Origin: Mesorhizobium sp.
GTDB taxonomy: Bacteria; Pseudomonadota; Alphaproteobacteria; Rhizobiales; Rhizobiaceae
Reading direction: 5' to 3'
Assembly (NCBI GenBank): GCA_030698645.1
Contig: JAUYMV010000460.1
Location: forward strand, 1 to 6,278
DNA length: 6,278 nucleotides
The position numbers and the translations under genes are program-made. Within the stretch, counting starts at the first letter, position 1; the number at the start of each line of letters is the position of its first letter. The notes beneath the pieces were generated by a model. That model made no database searches. It saw only the letters and a program-made list of their open reading frames with translations, and was not told the DNA's origin. Below are positions 1-5,456 of this stretch, one piece after another.

Positions 1-437
1 CCGAAGATTTCCAGGATGATGCCGGTGCGGTCGAGCACCTTGGCCTTCAGCGCCTTTTCGAGATTGCGCTGCTGCACCGGGGTCAGCGGGTGGTCGACGA
101 CGACCAGGTCCGCCTTCTTCTCCTCGATGATTTCGGCAAGCTGCTCGATCTTGCCGGTGCCGATCAGCGTTGCCGGGCGCGGCACGGACACGGTGATGAT
201 TTCGGTATGGACCGGATCGAGATCGATCGCGCGGGCGAGACCCACCGCCTCGTCGAGCCGCGCCTCGGCCGAGCGCGCCAGGCGCGGGCGCGACGACGAA
301 TCACCGGAATCGTCGGTGCGAAACTGGCGCGTCAGGACCGGCACCACGATGACCGCGCGCCCGGTACTGCCATCCGTCACGCCGCTGGCCGGCCCTTTCG
401 GGTCGTGGCGGTCGTCGTCCGTTTTCCTGTCGGCCAA
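1..437 (-). CDS. hflX: GTPase HflX, N-terminal part (runs off left edge)
   Basis: HflX is a ribosome-associated GTPase of the Obg/HflX family, known to bind 50S subunits and to split or rescue stalled 70S ribosomes. The 145 visible codons cover the N-terminal nucleotide-independent domain. The hallmark segments are GTGKIEQL (residues 93-100), VVVDHPLTPVQQRNLEKAL (112-130) and VLDRTGIILEIF (134-145), which match the family region ahead of the coiled-coil linker and G domain. The G1-G4 motifs would lie beyond the window. The frame opens directly after the hfq stop codon, and the first codon is TTG at 437-435. I choose this start because AAGAAGG lies 7 bases upstream; the next candidate is GTG at 380-378 (residue 20), with no ATG nearby. 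Residues 1-50 are rich in Asp, Arg and Ser and look poorly conserved. It is probably co-transcribed with hfq and translationally coupled to it. Family identity is very likely; the exact start is less certain. Confidence 0.93.
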   Translation of the reverse strand, partial: MADRKTDDDRHDPKGPASGVTDGSTGRAVIVVPVLTRQFRTDDSGDSSSRPRLARSAEARLDEAVGLARAIDLDPVHTEIITVSVPRPATLIGTGKIEQLAEIIEEKKADLVVVDHPLTPVQQRNLEKALKAKVLDRTGIILEIF

Positions 438-677
438 TCAGGCGCCTTCTTCACCATCGAACATCTGAACCGGCTGGCTAGGCATGATCGTCGATATCGC
501 ATGCTTGTAGACCAGCTGGGAATGTCCGTCACGGCGCAGCAGCACACAGAAATTGTCGAACGACGTCACCACACCGGTGAGTTTCACGCCGTTGATCAGA
601 AAGATGGTGAGTGGGTTCTTGCTCTTCCGAACCGAGTTCAGGAATAGATCCTGAAGATTCTGCGACCGTTCCGCCAT
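438..677 (-). CDS. hfq: RNA chaperone Hfq
   Basis: Hfq forms a ring-shaped hexamer of Sm-like subunits that pairs small RNAs with target mRNAs and affects mRNA stability and translation. The 79-residue protein has the expected N-terminal helix ([14 protein letters not shown], residues 5-18), the Sm1 region ([21 protein letters not shown], about 21-41) and the Sm2 motif YKHAISTI (57-64). The C-terminal tail after residue 66 is only about 13 acidic residues, as usual in alphaproteobacteria and unlike the long E. coli tail. The ATG at 677 is preceded by a weak purine-rich leader (GTGAAAG about 9 bases upstream) rather than a strong Shine-Dalgarno. A candidate promoter lies at 714-742. In Azorhizobium and Rhodobacter, Hfq (called NrfA in the former) controls nifA expression, so sitting beside ntr genes fits a nitrogen-control neighbourhood. 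Identification is essentially certain. Confidence 0.98.
   Translation of the reverse strand: MAERSQNLQDLFLNSVRKSKNPLTIFLINGVKLTGVVTSFDNFCVLLRRDGHSQLVYKHAISTIMPSQPVQMFDGEEGA
445..451 (-). promoter_or_regulatory. Ribosome binding site for hflX inside the hfq 3' end
   Basis: The purine run AAGAAGG lies in the last codons of hfq, 7 bases before the TTG that immediately follows the hfq TGA stop. This spacing supports TTG as the hflX initiator. It also suggests that ribosomes finishing hfq can restart on hflX. The site is seen directly; its use is inferred. Confidence 0.6.
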
Positions 678-818
678 TGTTTTTATCTTTCACCCTGCCC
701 CGCGATTTACCCTAGTGCACCGAACATGTCTTCTGTTGTCAAGCGCACGGGACGAAACGGCCCCGAACGATACGACAGGTACATCGGCAACTGGGAAATT
801 CGATCCTTTTGTGCGGTA
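678..818 (-). other. Intergenic region dat-hfq (141 bases)
   Basis: This is the longest gap in the window. Apart from the candidate hfq promoter, I see no convincing terminator: the only GC-rich stem (CGGG/CCCG around 745-765) is 4 pairs with a 10-base loop and no following T run. No RNA gene or repeat is recognisable. It is probably the hfq promoter and 5' leader region. Confidence 0.6.
714..742 (-). promoter_or_regulatory. Candidate sigma70-type promoter for hfq
   Basis: On the minus strand a perfect -35 hexamer TTGACA lies at 742-737. A spacer of exactly 17 bases leads to TGCACT at 719-714, a poor -10 match (3 of 6 to TATAAT). The site is about 37 bases upstream of the hfq ATG, leaving a short leader. 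Alphaproteobacterial housekeeping promoters often keep a good TTGAC-type -35 and tolerate a weak -10, so it is plausible. No rho-independent terminator is visible between dat and hfq, so read-through from the ntr operon could add to hfq expression. Only the hexamers and spacing are seen; promoter activity is inferred. Confidence 0.42.
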
Positions 819-1679
819 TCAGGCTTGCGTTTTTTCCGCAATGTCAAAAAAAGCCTGCCGCAGCGAAAGGACGACCGAGCCCGGATGGCCGTTGGCCACA
901 GGGGCGCCGTCGATTTCCACGACCGGCATCGCGATGGTGGTGGCGGAACTGATGAAGGCTTCCCGGGCAGACTTCGCTTCGGCGACGGAAAAGCCGCGCT
1001 CCTCGATCGTCAGTCCCAGCCTGGCGGCAACGTCGAAGAGCGTGGTGCGGGTTATGCCGCGCAGGATTCCATGCTCCGCGGGCCGGGTGACCAGGCGACC
1101 ATCCGTCGTCACGATCCACGCATTCGACGACCCGCCCTCCTTCACATAACCTTCGGTATCGACGAACCATGCCTCCTGCGCGCCGGCTTCCTTGGCGGTC
1201 TGCTTGGCAAGTACATTGGGCAGCAGCCCGACGGACTTGATGTCGACGCGATCCCAGCGGCTTTCCGGCAGGGTAATCACCTTGATGCCCGATTCGGCGC
1301 GTTTCGCGGCAAGGCCCGGATCGACCTTCTTGGCGGTGACGACCAGGGACGGTGCGGTGCGCGCCGGAAACAGGAAGTCCCGGCTAGCGACCCCCCGCGT
1401 CACCTGCACGTAGACCAGCCCGTTCTCCACGCCGTTGCGCCGCACGACCTCGCGCAACACGACCGTCAGCGCGGAACGATGCATCGGCCAGTCGATGCGC
1501 AACTCGCCAAGCGACCTGCCGAGCCGGTCGAGATGGCGTGTCATGTCGATCAGATTGCCGCGCGCCACCTCGCAGACCTCGTAGACGCCGTCGGCGAACT
1601 GATAGCCGCGGTCCTCGATATGAACGGCCGCATCTCGGTGCGCGACATATCGACCGTTGACATAGGCTGTTCGCGGCAT
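819..1679 (-). CDS. dat: D-amino-acid aminotransferase (fold-type IV, PLP-dependent)
   Basis: This enzyme swaps amino groups between D-amino acids and 2-oxo acids using pyridoxal phosphate, for example D-alanine + 2-oxoglutarate to pyruvate + D-glutamate. It is probably cytoplasmic. The 286 residues match the usual length of the family. Signature parts are EDRGYQFADGVYEV (22-35), YVQVTRG (90-96), the cofactor lysine K148 in DIKSVGLLPN, E181 in VKEGGSSNAW (expected to contact the pyridine nitrogen) and GILRGITRTTL (204-214). Compared from memory with the Bacillus enzyme, the carboxylate-trap Tyr and Arg are kept (Y33, R100), but the trap His is Phe (F102 in RDFLFP). The ATG at 1679 has a strong AGGAGGGG site 6 bases upstream. 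It lies 44 bases after ntrX and is likely in the same operon. A branched-chain aminotransferase (IlvE) or ADC lyase is less likely given the strong resemblance in RGYQF and QVTRG; exact substrates are uncertain. Confidence 0.9.
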   Translation of the reverse strand: MPRTAYVNGRYVAHRDAAVHIEDRGYQFADGVYEVCEVARGNLIDMTRHLDRLGRSLGELRIDWPMHRSALTVVLREVVRRNGVENGLVYVQVTRGVASRDFLFPARTAPSLVVTAKKVDPGLAAKRAESGIKVITLPESRWDRVDIKSVGLLPNVLAKQTAKEAGAQEAWFVDTEGYVKEGGSSNAWIVTTDGRLVTRPAEHGILRGITRTTLFDVAARLGLTIEERGFSVAEAKSAREAFISSATTIAMPVVEIDGAPVANGHPGSVVLSLRQAFFDIAEKTQA

Positions 1680-1685
1680 GGTGTT

Positions 1686-1693
1686 CCCCTCCT
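1686..1693 (-). promoter_or_regulatory. Strong ribosome binding site for dat
   Basis: AGGAGGGG lies 6 bases before the dat ATG and is the best Shine-Dalgarno in the window. It fixes the start at 1679 and implies that dat is translated independently of ntrX. Confidence 0.8.
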
Positions 1694-1707
1694 GCGCGGC
1701 GCCGATC

Positions 1708-1723
1708 CAGGCGGTTGCGCCTG
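1708..1723 (-). other. Small perfect hairpin directly after the ntrX stop
   Basis: On the minus strand CAGGCG, loop CAAC, CGCCTG forms a perfect 6-pair stem starting on the first base after the ntrX TAG. No T run follows, so it is not an intrinsic terminator. It could stabilise the 3' end of a processed ntrYX message or be chance in GC-rich DNA. The pairing is seen; any function is inferred. Confidence 0.4.
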
Positions 1724-3085
1724 CTAGACCCCGAGCGACTTCAGTTTGCGGTGCAGCGCCGAGCGCTCCATGCCGATGAACTCGGCGGTGCGCGAGATAT
1801 TGCCGCCGAAGCGGTTGATCTGCGCGATCAGGTATTCCTTCTCGAACAGCTCCCGCGCCTCGCGCAGCGGCAGCGCCATGATGTGCTGGTCCGACTGGTT
1901 CGGCGCGCGCGGCATGACGTCACCGATCTCCGAAGGCAGCAGATCCGCGGTGATCGGCGTCGCCGCATCGTCGCCGCGCACCAGGATCATCAGGCGCTCG
2001 ACATTGTTGCGCAACTGGCGGACGTTGCCCGGCCAGTTGTGCGCCTGCAGCACGGCCAATGCGTCCTCGCCCATGCGGCGCGGCTTGATGCCCGCCTGTT
2101 CGCCGATCAGCGTCATGAAGTGGTTGACCAGCATCGGTATGTCCTCGCGGCGTTCCGACAGTCCGGGCACCAGGACGGGCACGACGGCCAGGCGGTGGTA
2201 GAGATCCTCGCGGAAGCGGCCGTCGGCGATCATCGCCTCCAGGTTCTGCGCCGTCGAGGAGATGATGCGCACGTCGACCTTGACGCGCTTGGTTCCGCCG
2301 ACCCGCTCGAACTGCTGGTCGACCAGGACGCGCAGGATCTTGGCCTGCGTCTCGCGCGGCAGGTCGGCGACCTCGTCGAGGTAGAGAATTCCGCGGTGCG
2401 CTTCCTCGAGCGCGCCCACCTTGCGCTCCGCGCCGTTTGATTCGGTGCCGAACAGCTCGACTTCCATGCGCTCCGGCGTGATCGCGGCGGAATTGACCGA
2501 CACGAAGGGCCCGCCCGCGCGCGCCGAATTGGCATGGATGGCGCGCGCGACCATTTCCTTGCCGCAGCCGGACGGGCCGATGATCATGATGCGGCTGTTG
2601 GTCGGGGCGACGCGCTCGATCGTCTGCCGCAACTGGTTCATCGCCGGAGACGATCCCACCAGGTCGAATGTCTCGCCGGTGCGCTTGCGCATGTCCGAGA
2701 CCTCGCGCCGGAGCTTAGAGGTCTCGAGCGCGCGCTCGGCGATCAGGATCAGCCGGTCCGCCTTGAACGGCTTCTCGATGAAGTCATAGGCACCGCGCCG
2801 GATGGCGGAAACCGCCGTCTCGATATTGCCGTGGCCGGAGATCATCACAACCGGCAGATCCGGATGCATGACCTTGATTTCGTCGAGCAACGCCAGTCCG
2901 TCGAGCCGCGAGCCCTGCAGCCAGATATCGAGAAACACCAGGCGCGGGGCGCGATCGGAGATCGACGCAAGCGCGCTGTCGGCATCGTGCGCCGTGCGTG
3001 TTTCATGGCCCTCGTCGCCAAGAATTCCGGCTACCAGGTCGCGGATGTCTGCTTCGTCGTCGACGATGAGGATGTCAGACGCCAT
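1724..3085 (-). CDS. ntrX: Response regulator NtrX (NtrC family, lacks GAFTGA)
   Basis: NtrX is the DNA-binding response regulator paired with NtrY, controlling nitrogen metabolism, respiration and envelope functions in alphaproteobacteria. From the chosen ATG at 3085 it has 453 residues, a normal length. The receiver domain (about 4-120) has acidic pocket D9/D10, phosphoacceptor D53 in VFLDIW, S83 and K105. The AAA+ domain (about 140-370) has Walker A GPSGCGKE (170-177), Walker B ILYLDEVADL (233-242), an FREDLYHRL arginine-finger region (291-299) and WPGNVRQL (351-358). A Fis-type helix-turn-helix ends the protein (about 410-453). The sigma54-contact loop GAFTGA is absent: the segment after ELFG reads TESNGAERKV and is about four residues shorter than in NtrC. 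An upstream in-frame start at 3160 is possible but adds 25 basic residues not expected before MASDILIVDDE. The chosen start has AAAAGG 6 bases upstream and overlaps the ntrY end by 11 bases. Confidence 0.96.
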   Translation of the reverse strand: MASDILIVDDEADIRDLVAGILGDEGHETRTAHDADSALASISDRAPRLVFLDIWLQGSRLDGLALLDEIKVMHPDLPVVMISGHGNIETAVSAIRRGAYDFIEKPFKADRLILIAERALETSKLRREVSDMRKRTGETFDLVGSSPAMNQLRQTIERVAPTNSRIMIIGPSGCGKEMVARAIHANSARAGGPFVSVNSAAITPERMEVELFGTESNGAERKVGALEEAHRGILYLDEVADLPRETQAKILRVLVDQQFERVGGTKRVKVDVRIISSTAQNLEAMIADGRFREDLYHRLAVVPVLVPGLSERREDIPMLVNHFMTLIGEQAGIKPRRMGEDALAVLQAHNWPGNVRQLRNNVERLMILVRGDDAATPITADLLPSEIGDVMPRAPNQSDQHIMALPLREARELFEKEYLIAQINRFGGNISRTAEFIGMERSALHRKLKSLGV

Positions 3086-5366
3086 TTTCAGCCTTTTCCG
3101 GTTCTTTTTCATTTTCCGGGCGCTTGTCGCCCGGCACGGTCTTCGTGGGTGCCGCCGCACCCGGCAGTATGATGCGGATCATCGCCCCCTTGCCGCCGTG
3201 GAAATCCGCCGGCGCGTCATGCAATTCGAGTCGGCCACCATGGTCCTCGACAATCTTCTTGACGATAGCGAGGCCGAGACCCGTGCCTTTTTCGCGAGTC
3301 GTCATGTAGGGCTCGAGCAGACGCTGCCGGTTTTCACGTGGCAGGCCGCGTCCGTTGTCGATCACGTCGATGGCGATGAAGCCGCGCGCCTGCATGGCGC
3401 GGATGCGGATGACCCCGAGCGCAGTGTCGTCCGGTTCCCTGGCATCGATCGCCTCCGCGGCGTTCTTGATGACGTTGCCGAGCGCCTGGCCCATCAGCCG
3501 GTTGTCGAACGTGCCCATCAGCGCCGCATCGCCGAACTGGCGCTCGAACTTGATGTCGGCGCGGCTGACCTCGACCAGGAACGAAGCCTCGCGCAATGGC
3601 TCGCGCAGATCCATCGTCTGCATCGCGGGCTTCGGCATGCGCGCGAAGGACGAGAATTCGTCCACCATGCGCCCGATATCGCCCACCTGGCGAATGATCG
3701 TGTCGGTGCACTGGTCGAAGATTTCCTTGTCCTCGACGATGACCTTGCCGAAGCGCCGCTTGATCCGCTCGGCCGACAATTGAATTGGGGTGAGCGGATT
3801 CTTGATCTCGTGCGCGATGCGGCGCGCGACATCCGCCCAGGCCGTCGAGCGCTGCGCCTGGACGAGATCCGTGATGTCGTCGATCGTCACCACATAGGAA
3901 CGCGTTTCGAAATCCAGGCTTTCTTCGAGCGTGACCTGTACGTTGAACGTGCGCTCCGCGCCGGCACGGTAGAAGGTGACCTGCTCGCGGTAGACCGCGC
4001 GTCCCGAGTCGCGGGCGATCTCGAACACCCGCCCGATATGGGGCAGAACGGCGAGAAGGTTCTGCCCGACGGTCTCGGCCGGCGGCAGGGCGAGCATTGT
4101 CTCCGCGGACCTGTTGACGATGCTGACCACGCCGTCCGGCTCGACGCCGATGACGCCGGCCGTCACCCCTGCGAGCACGGCTTCCGAGAAGCGTCGCCGC
4201 TCGTCGACCTGGTCCTTGGCGGCCAGAATCTCGTTCCGCTGCGACTTCAGCTCGGAGATCATCGTATTGAATGTCTCGGCGAGCGACCCGACGTCGCCGT
4301 CCGACGGCCGGACCGGCACCGAGACGTCGAGATTGCCGGTGGCCACCTCGTCGGCCGCGCCGATCAGCTGGCGGATCGGCCGCACCAGGCGGTCGGCGAC
4401 CGCGATGCCGGTCCAGACCGCCGAAAGCACGATGATCAGCGTCAGGCCGAGATAGAGCAGCGCAAAGGCGATCTGCGTCGCGGTGCGGTTGCCTTCCAGT
4501 TCGCGGTAGTCCGTCGCATTGGACCGCACGAGCTGGCGGGCGCGGATCACTTCCGGATCGACCAGCCGGGTGGTGTAGAGATAGGCGTCTGGAATCTGGC
4601 GCAGCTTGACGATCGCGCCGACGATGTTGCGGATGCGCGGCTCGATCAGCACGGGGTTGCCGTCGGACGCCGTCTGCACCGCCTCGATCGGCGGGTCCGG
4701 CAGTTCGACGTCGCTGGTCGAATCGGCGCGCACGATGAAGCTGCCGTCGCCGCGAATGAGCGCGGCGTGCGCCAGCGCCCTGCCCTTGACCTGCTTGGTC
4801 ATCACGGCCTGGAACTCGGTCAGGTCGAGATTGTAGACGATGCGCTCATTGTCGAGATCGTTCGCCATCGACAGCGTCGTGCCTTGAAGGTTGCGGGCAT
4901 TCTCGCGCACATAGGCCTCGGCAATCGACAGCGAGGACGAGATGATGGTCTTGGTGCGGATCTCGAACCATCGGTCGAGCCCGACATCGAGTGTGATGGA
5001 GGCGACCACCGCGACCAGGATGGCCGGAATAGCGGCAACCAGTGAAAACATCAGCACGATGCGCACATGCAGGCGGGACGCCGCCTTTCCGACGCGCCGC
5101 GCCATCAGGATGCGATGCGCCTCGCGCCCGATCAGCAGGATCAGCAGCAGGCTGAACGTCGCATTGACGCCGATCAGCGTCAGCGTTGTCGTTCCCGTCG
5201 GCGCGATTGGCGTCACGCCCATGAGGATGGCGAAGGAGCCTGCCGCGGTAACCAGCGCACCGACGATCGCGACGATCCCGGGCAGCGCCAGGAGGCGGCG
5301 TGCCTCGACCGGCGCGAGGGCCGGAACTGCCGGTCCCGCTCGTTCGGTTTCGATTGCCTGGCTCAT
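3075..5366 (-). CDS. ntrY: Membrane sensor histidine kinase NtrY
   Basis: NtrY autophosphorylates on histidine and passes phosphate to NtrX; in Brucella it has been linked to redox and low-oxygen sensing. The 763-residue protein has hydrophobic segments at about 28-50, 61-80, 101-127 and 298-323. The 128-297 stretch between the last two is a probable periplasmic sensor region. A HAMP linker follows (about 323-375, with RLVRPIRQL), then a PAS domain (about 393-500). The kinase core has the H box AHEIKNPLTP with H519, the N box NVIKNAAEAI (N635), the G1 box DVIDNGRGL (667-675) and the G2 box GTGLGLAIV (694-702). The tail after 735 is charged and low in complexity. An in-frame TGA directly precedes the ATG at 5366, so the frame cannot start earlier. 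No good Shine-Dalgarno precedes it; instead a hairpin ends 5 bases upstream. It lies 90 bases after ntrC, same direction, and overlaps ntrX. Identification is very secure. Confidence 0.97.
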   Translation of the reverse strand: MSQAIETERAGPAVPALAPVEARRLLALPGIVAIVGALVTAAGSFAILMGVTPIAPTGTTTLTLIGVNATFSLLLILLIGREAHRILMARRVGKAASRLHVRIVLMFSLVAAIPAILVAVVASITLDVGLDRWFEIRTKTIISSSLSIAEAYVRENARNLQGTTLSMANDLDNERIVYNLDLTEFQAVMTKQVKGRALAHAALIRGDGSFIVRADSTSDVELPDPPIEAVQTASDGNPVLIEPRIRNIVGAIVKLRQIPDAYLYTTRLVDPEVIRARQLVRSNATDYRELEGNRTATQIAFALLYLGLTLIIVLSAVWTGIAVADRLVRPIRQLIGAADEVATGNLDVSVPVRPSDGDVGSLAETFNTMISELKSQRNEILAAKDQVDERRRFSEAVLAGVTAGVIGVEPDGVVSIVNRSAETMLALPPAETVGQNLLAVLPHIGRVFEIARDSGRAVYREQVTFYRAGAERTFNVQVTLEESLDFETRSYVVTIDDITDLVQAQRSTAWADVARRIAHEIKNPLTPIQLSAERIKRRFGKVIVEDKEIFDQCTDTIIRQVGDIGRMVDEFSSFARMPKPAMQTMDLREPLREASFLVEVSRADIKFERQFGDAALMGTFDNRLMGQALGNVIKNAAEAIDAREPDDTALGVIRIRAMQARGFIAIDVIDNGRGLPRENRQRLLEPYMTTREKGTGLGLAIVKKIVEDHGGRLELHDAPADFHGGKGAMIRIILPGAAAPTKTVPGDKRPENEKEPEKAENGV
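3092..3097 (-). promoter_or_regulatory. Ribosome binding site for ntrX within ntrY
   Basis: AAAAGG inside the last ntrY codons is 6 bases before the ATG at 3085. It supports that internal start over the longer frame opening at 3160, and it fits coupled translation of ntrY and ntrX. Confidence 0.55.
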
Positions 5367-5407
5367 TCAGTTTGCATCGCCATTTGCGTGGCACCTATGC
5401 AACGCAT
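5363..5407 (-). CDS. Possible 14-codon leader ORF overlapping the ntrY start
   Basis: An ATG at 5407-5405 opens a 14-codon frame (MRCIGATQMAMQTE) whose TGA stop shares bases with the ntrY start in the arrangement ATGA. Internal ATGs in the same frame at 5383 and 5377 could also initiate. Such overlap is typical of translational coupling and would help explain the lack of a clear ntrY ribosome binding site. However, this small frame has no Shine-Dalgarno of its own, and most of it lies within the hairpin. It may be chance. Confidence 0.15.
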   Translation of the reverse strand: MRCIGATQMAMQTE

Positions 5408-5423
5408 TGTGGCGATTCTGCAA
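5372..5423 (-). other. Long irregular hairpin in ntrC-ntrY gap
   Basis: In the minus-strand RNA, 5423-5410 (UUGCA, bulge GAA, UCGCCA) pairs with 5382-5372 (UGGCGAUGCAA), giving 11 pairs. After a 3 x 2 internal loop, UGCGU (5406-5402) pairs with ACGCA (5389-5385). A single mismatch follows, then GCA (5400-5398) pairs with UGC (5393-5391) around a UAGG loop. Altogether 19 pairs fill 52 bases, more than half of the gap. The structure ends 5 bases before the ntrY ATG, where a ribosome binding site would normally sit. No U run follows, so it is not an intrinsic terminator. It could be an RNA element limiting ntrY translation, a processing site, a palindromic protein-binding site or a dispersed palindromic repeat. 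The pairing is read directly; function is unknown. Confidence 0.55.
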
Positions 5424-5456
5424 CAAGTGCGCCCGAGCTGGGCAATTTGACGTCGA

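Noticed and set aside
16..647. Two overlapping plus-strand frames at the left edge.
   Set aside because: They lie opposite hflX and hfq, whose minus-strand translations match well-known families.
745..765. Possible terminator after dat (CGGG/CCCG stem).
   Set aside because: Only 4 pairs with a 10-base loop and no T run on the transcribed strand.
726..1727. A 333-codon plus-strand frame opposite dat.
   Set aside because: It has no recognisable motif and lies over the complete minus-strand aminotransferase; a shadow frame.
1715..2440. Plus-strand frame of 241 codons opposite ntrX.
   Set aside because: Arg/Asp/Gln-rich low-information translation typical of an antisense shadow; ntrX is certain on the other strand.
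3086..3160. A 25-residue N-terminal extension of NtrX from an upstream in-frame start.
   Set aside because: It would overlap ntrY by 86 bases and adds Arg/Lys-rich residues before the standard receiver start MASDILIVDDE, which has its own ribosome binding site.
2802..5045. A 747-codon open frame on the plus strand opposite ntrY and ntrX.
   Set aside because: Its translation is rich in Arg, Asp, His and Gly without domain motifs, as expected from the complement of a high-GC coding strand. The minus strand encodes unmistakable NtrY and NtrX.
5398..5424. Direct TGCAAC repeat (5398-5403 and 5419-5424), two helical turns apart, as an operator.
   Set aside because: The copies are better explained as arms of the larger hairpin at 5372-5423, and I recognise no regulator with this motif; it does not match the NtrC site TGCAC-N-GTGCA.
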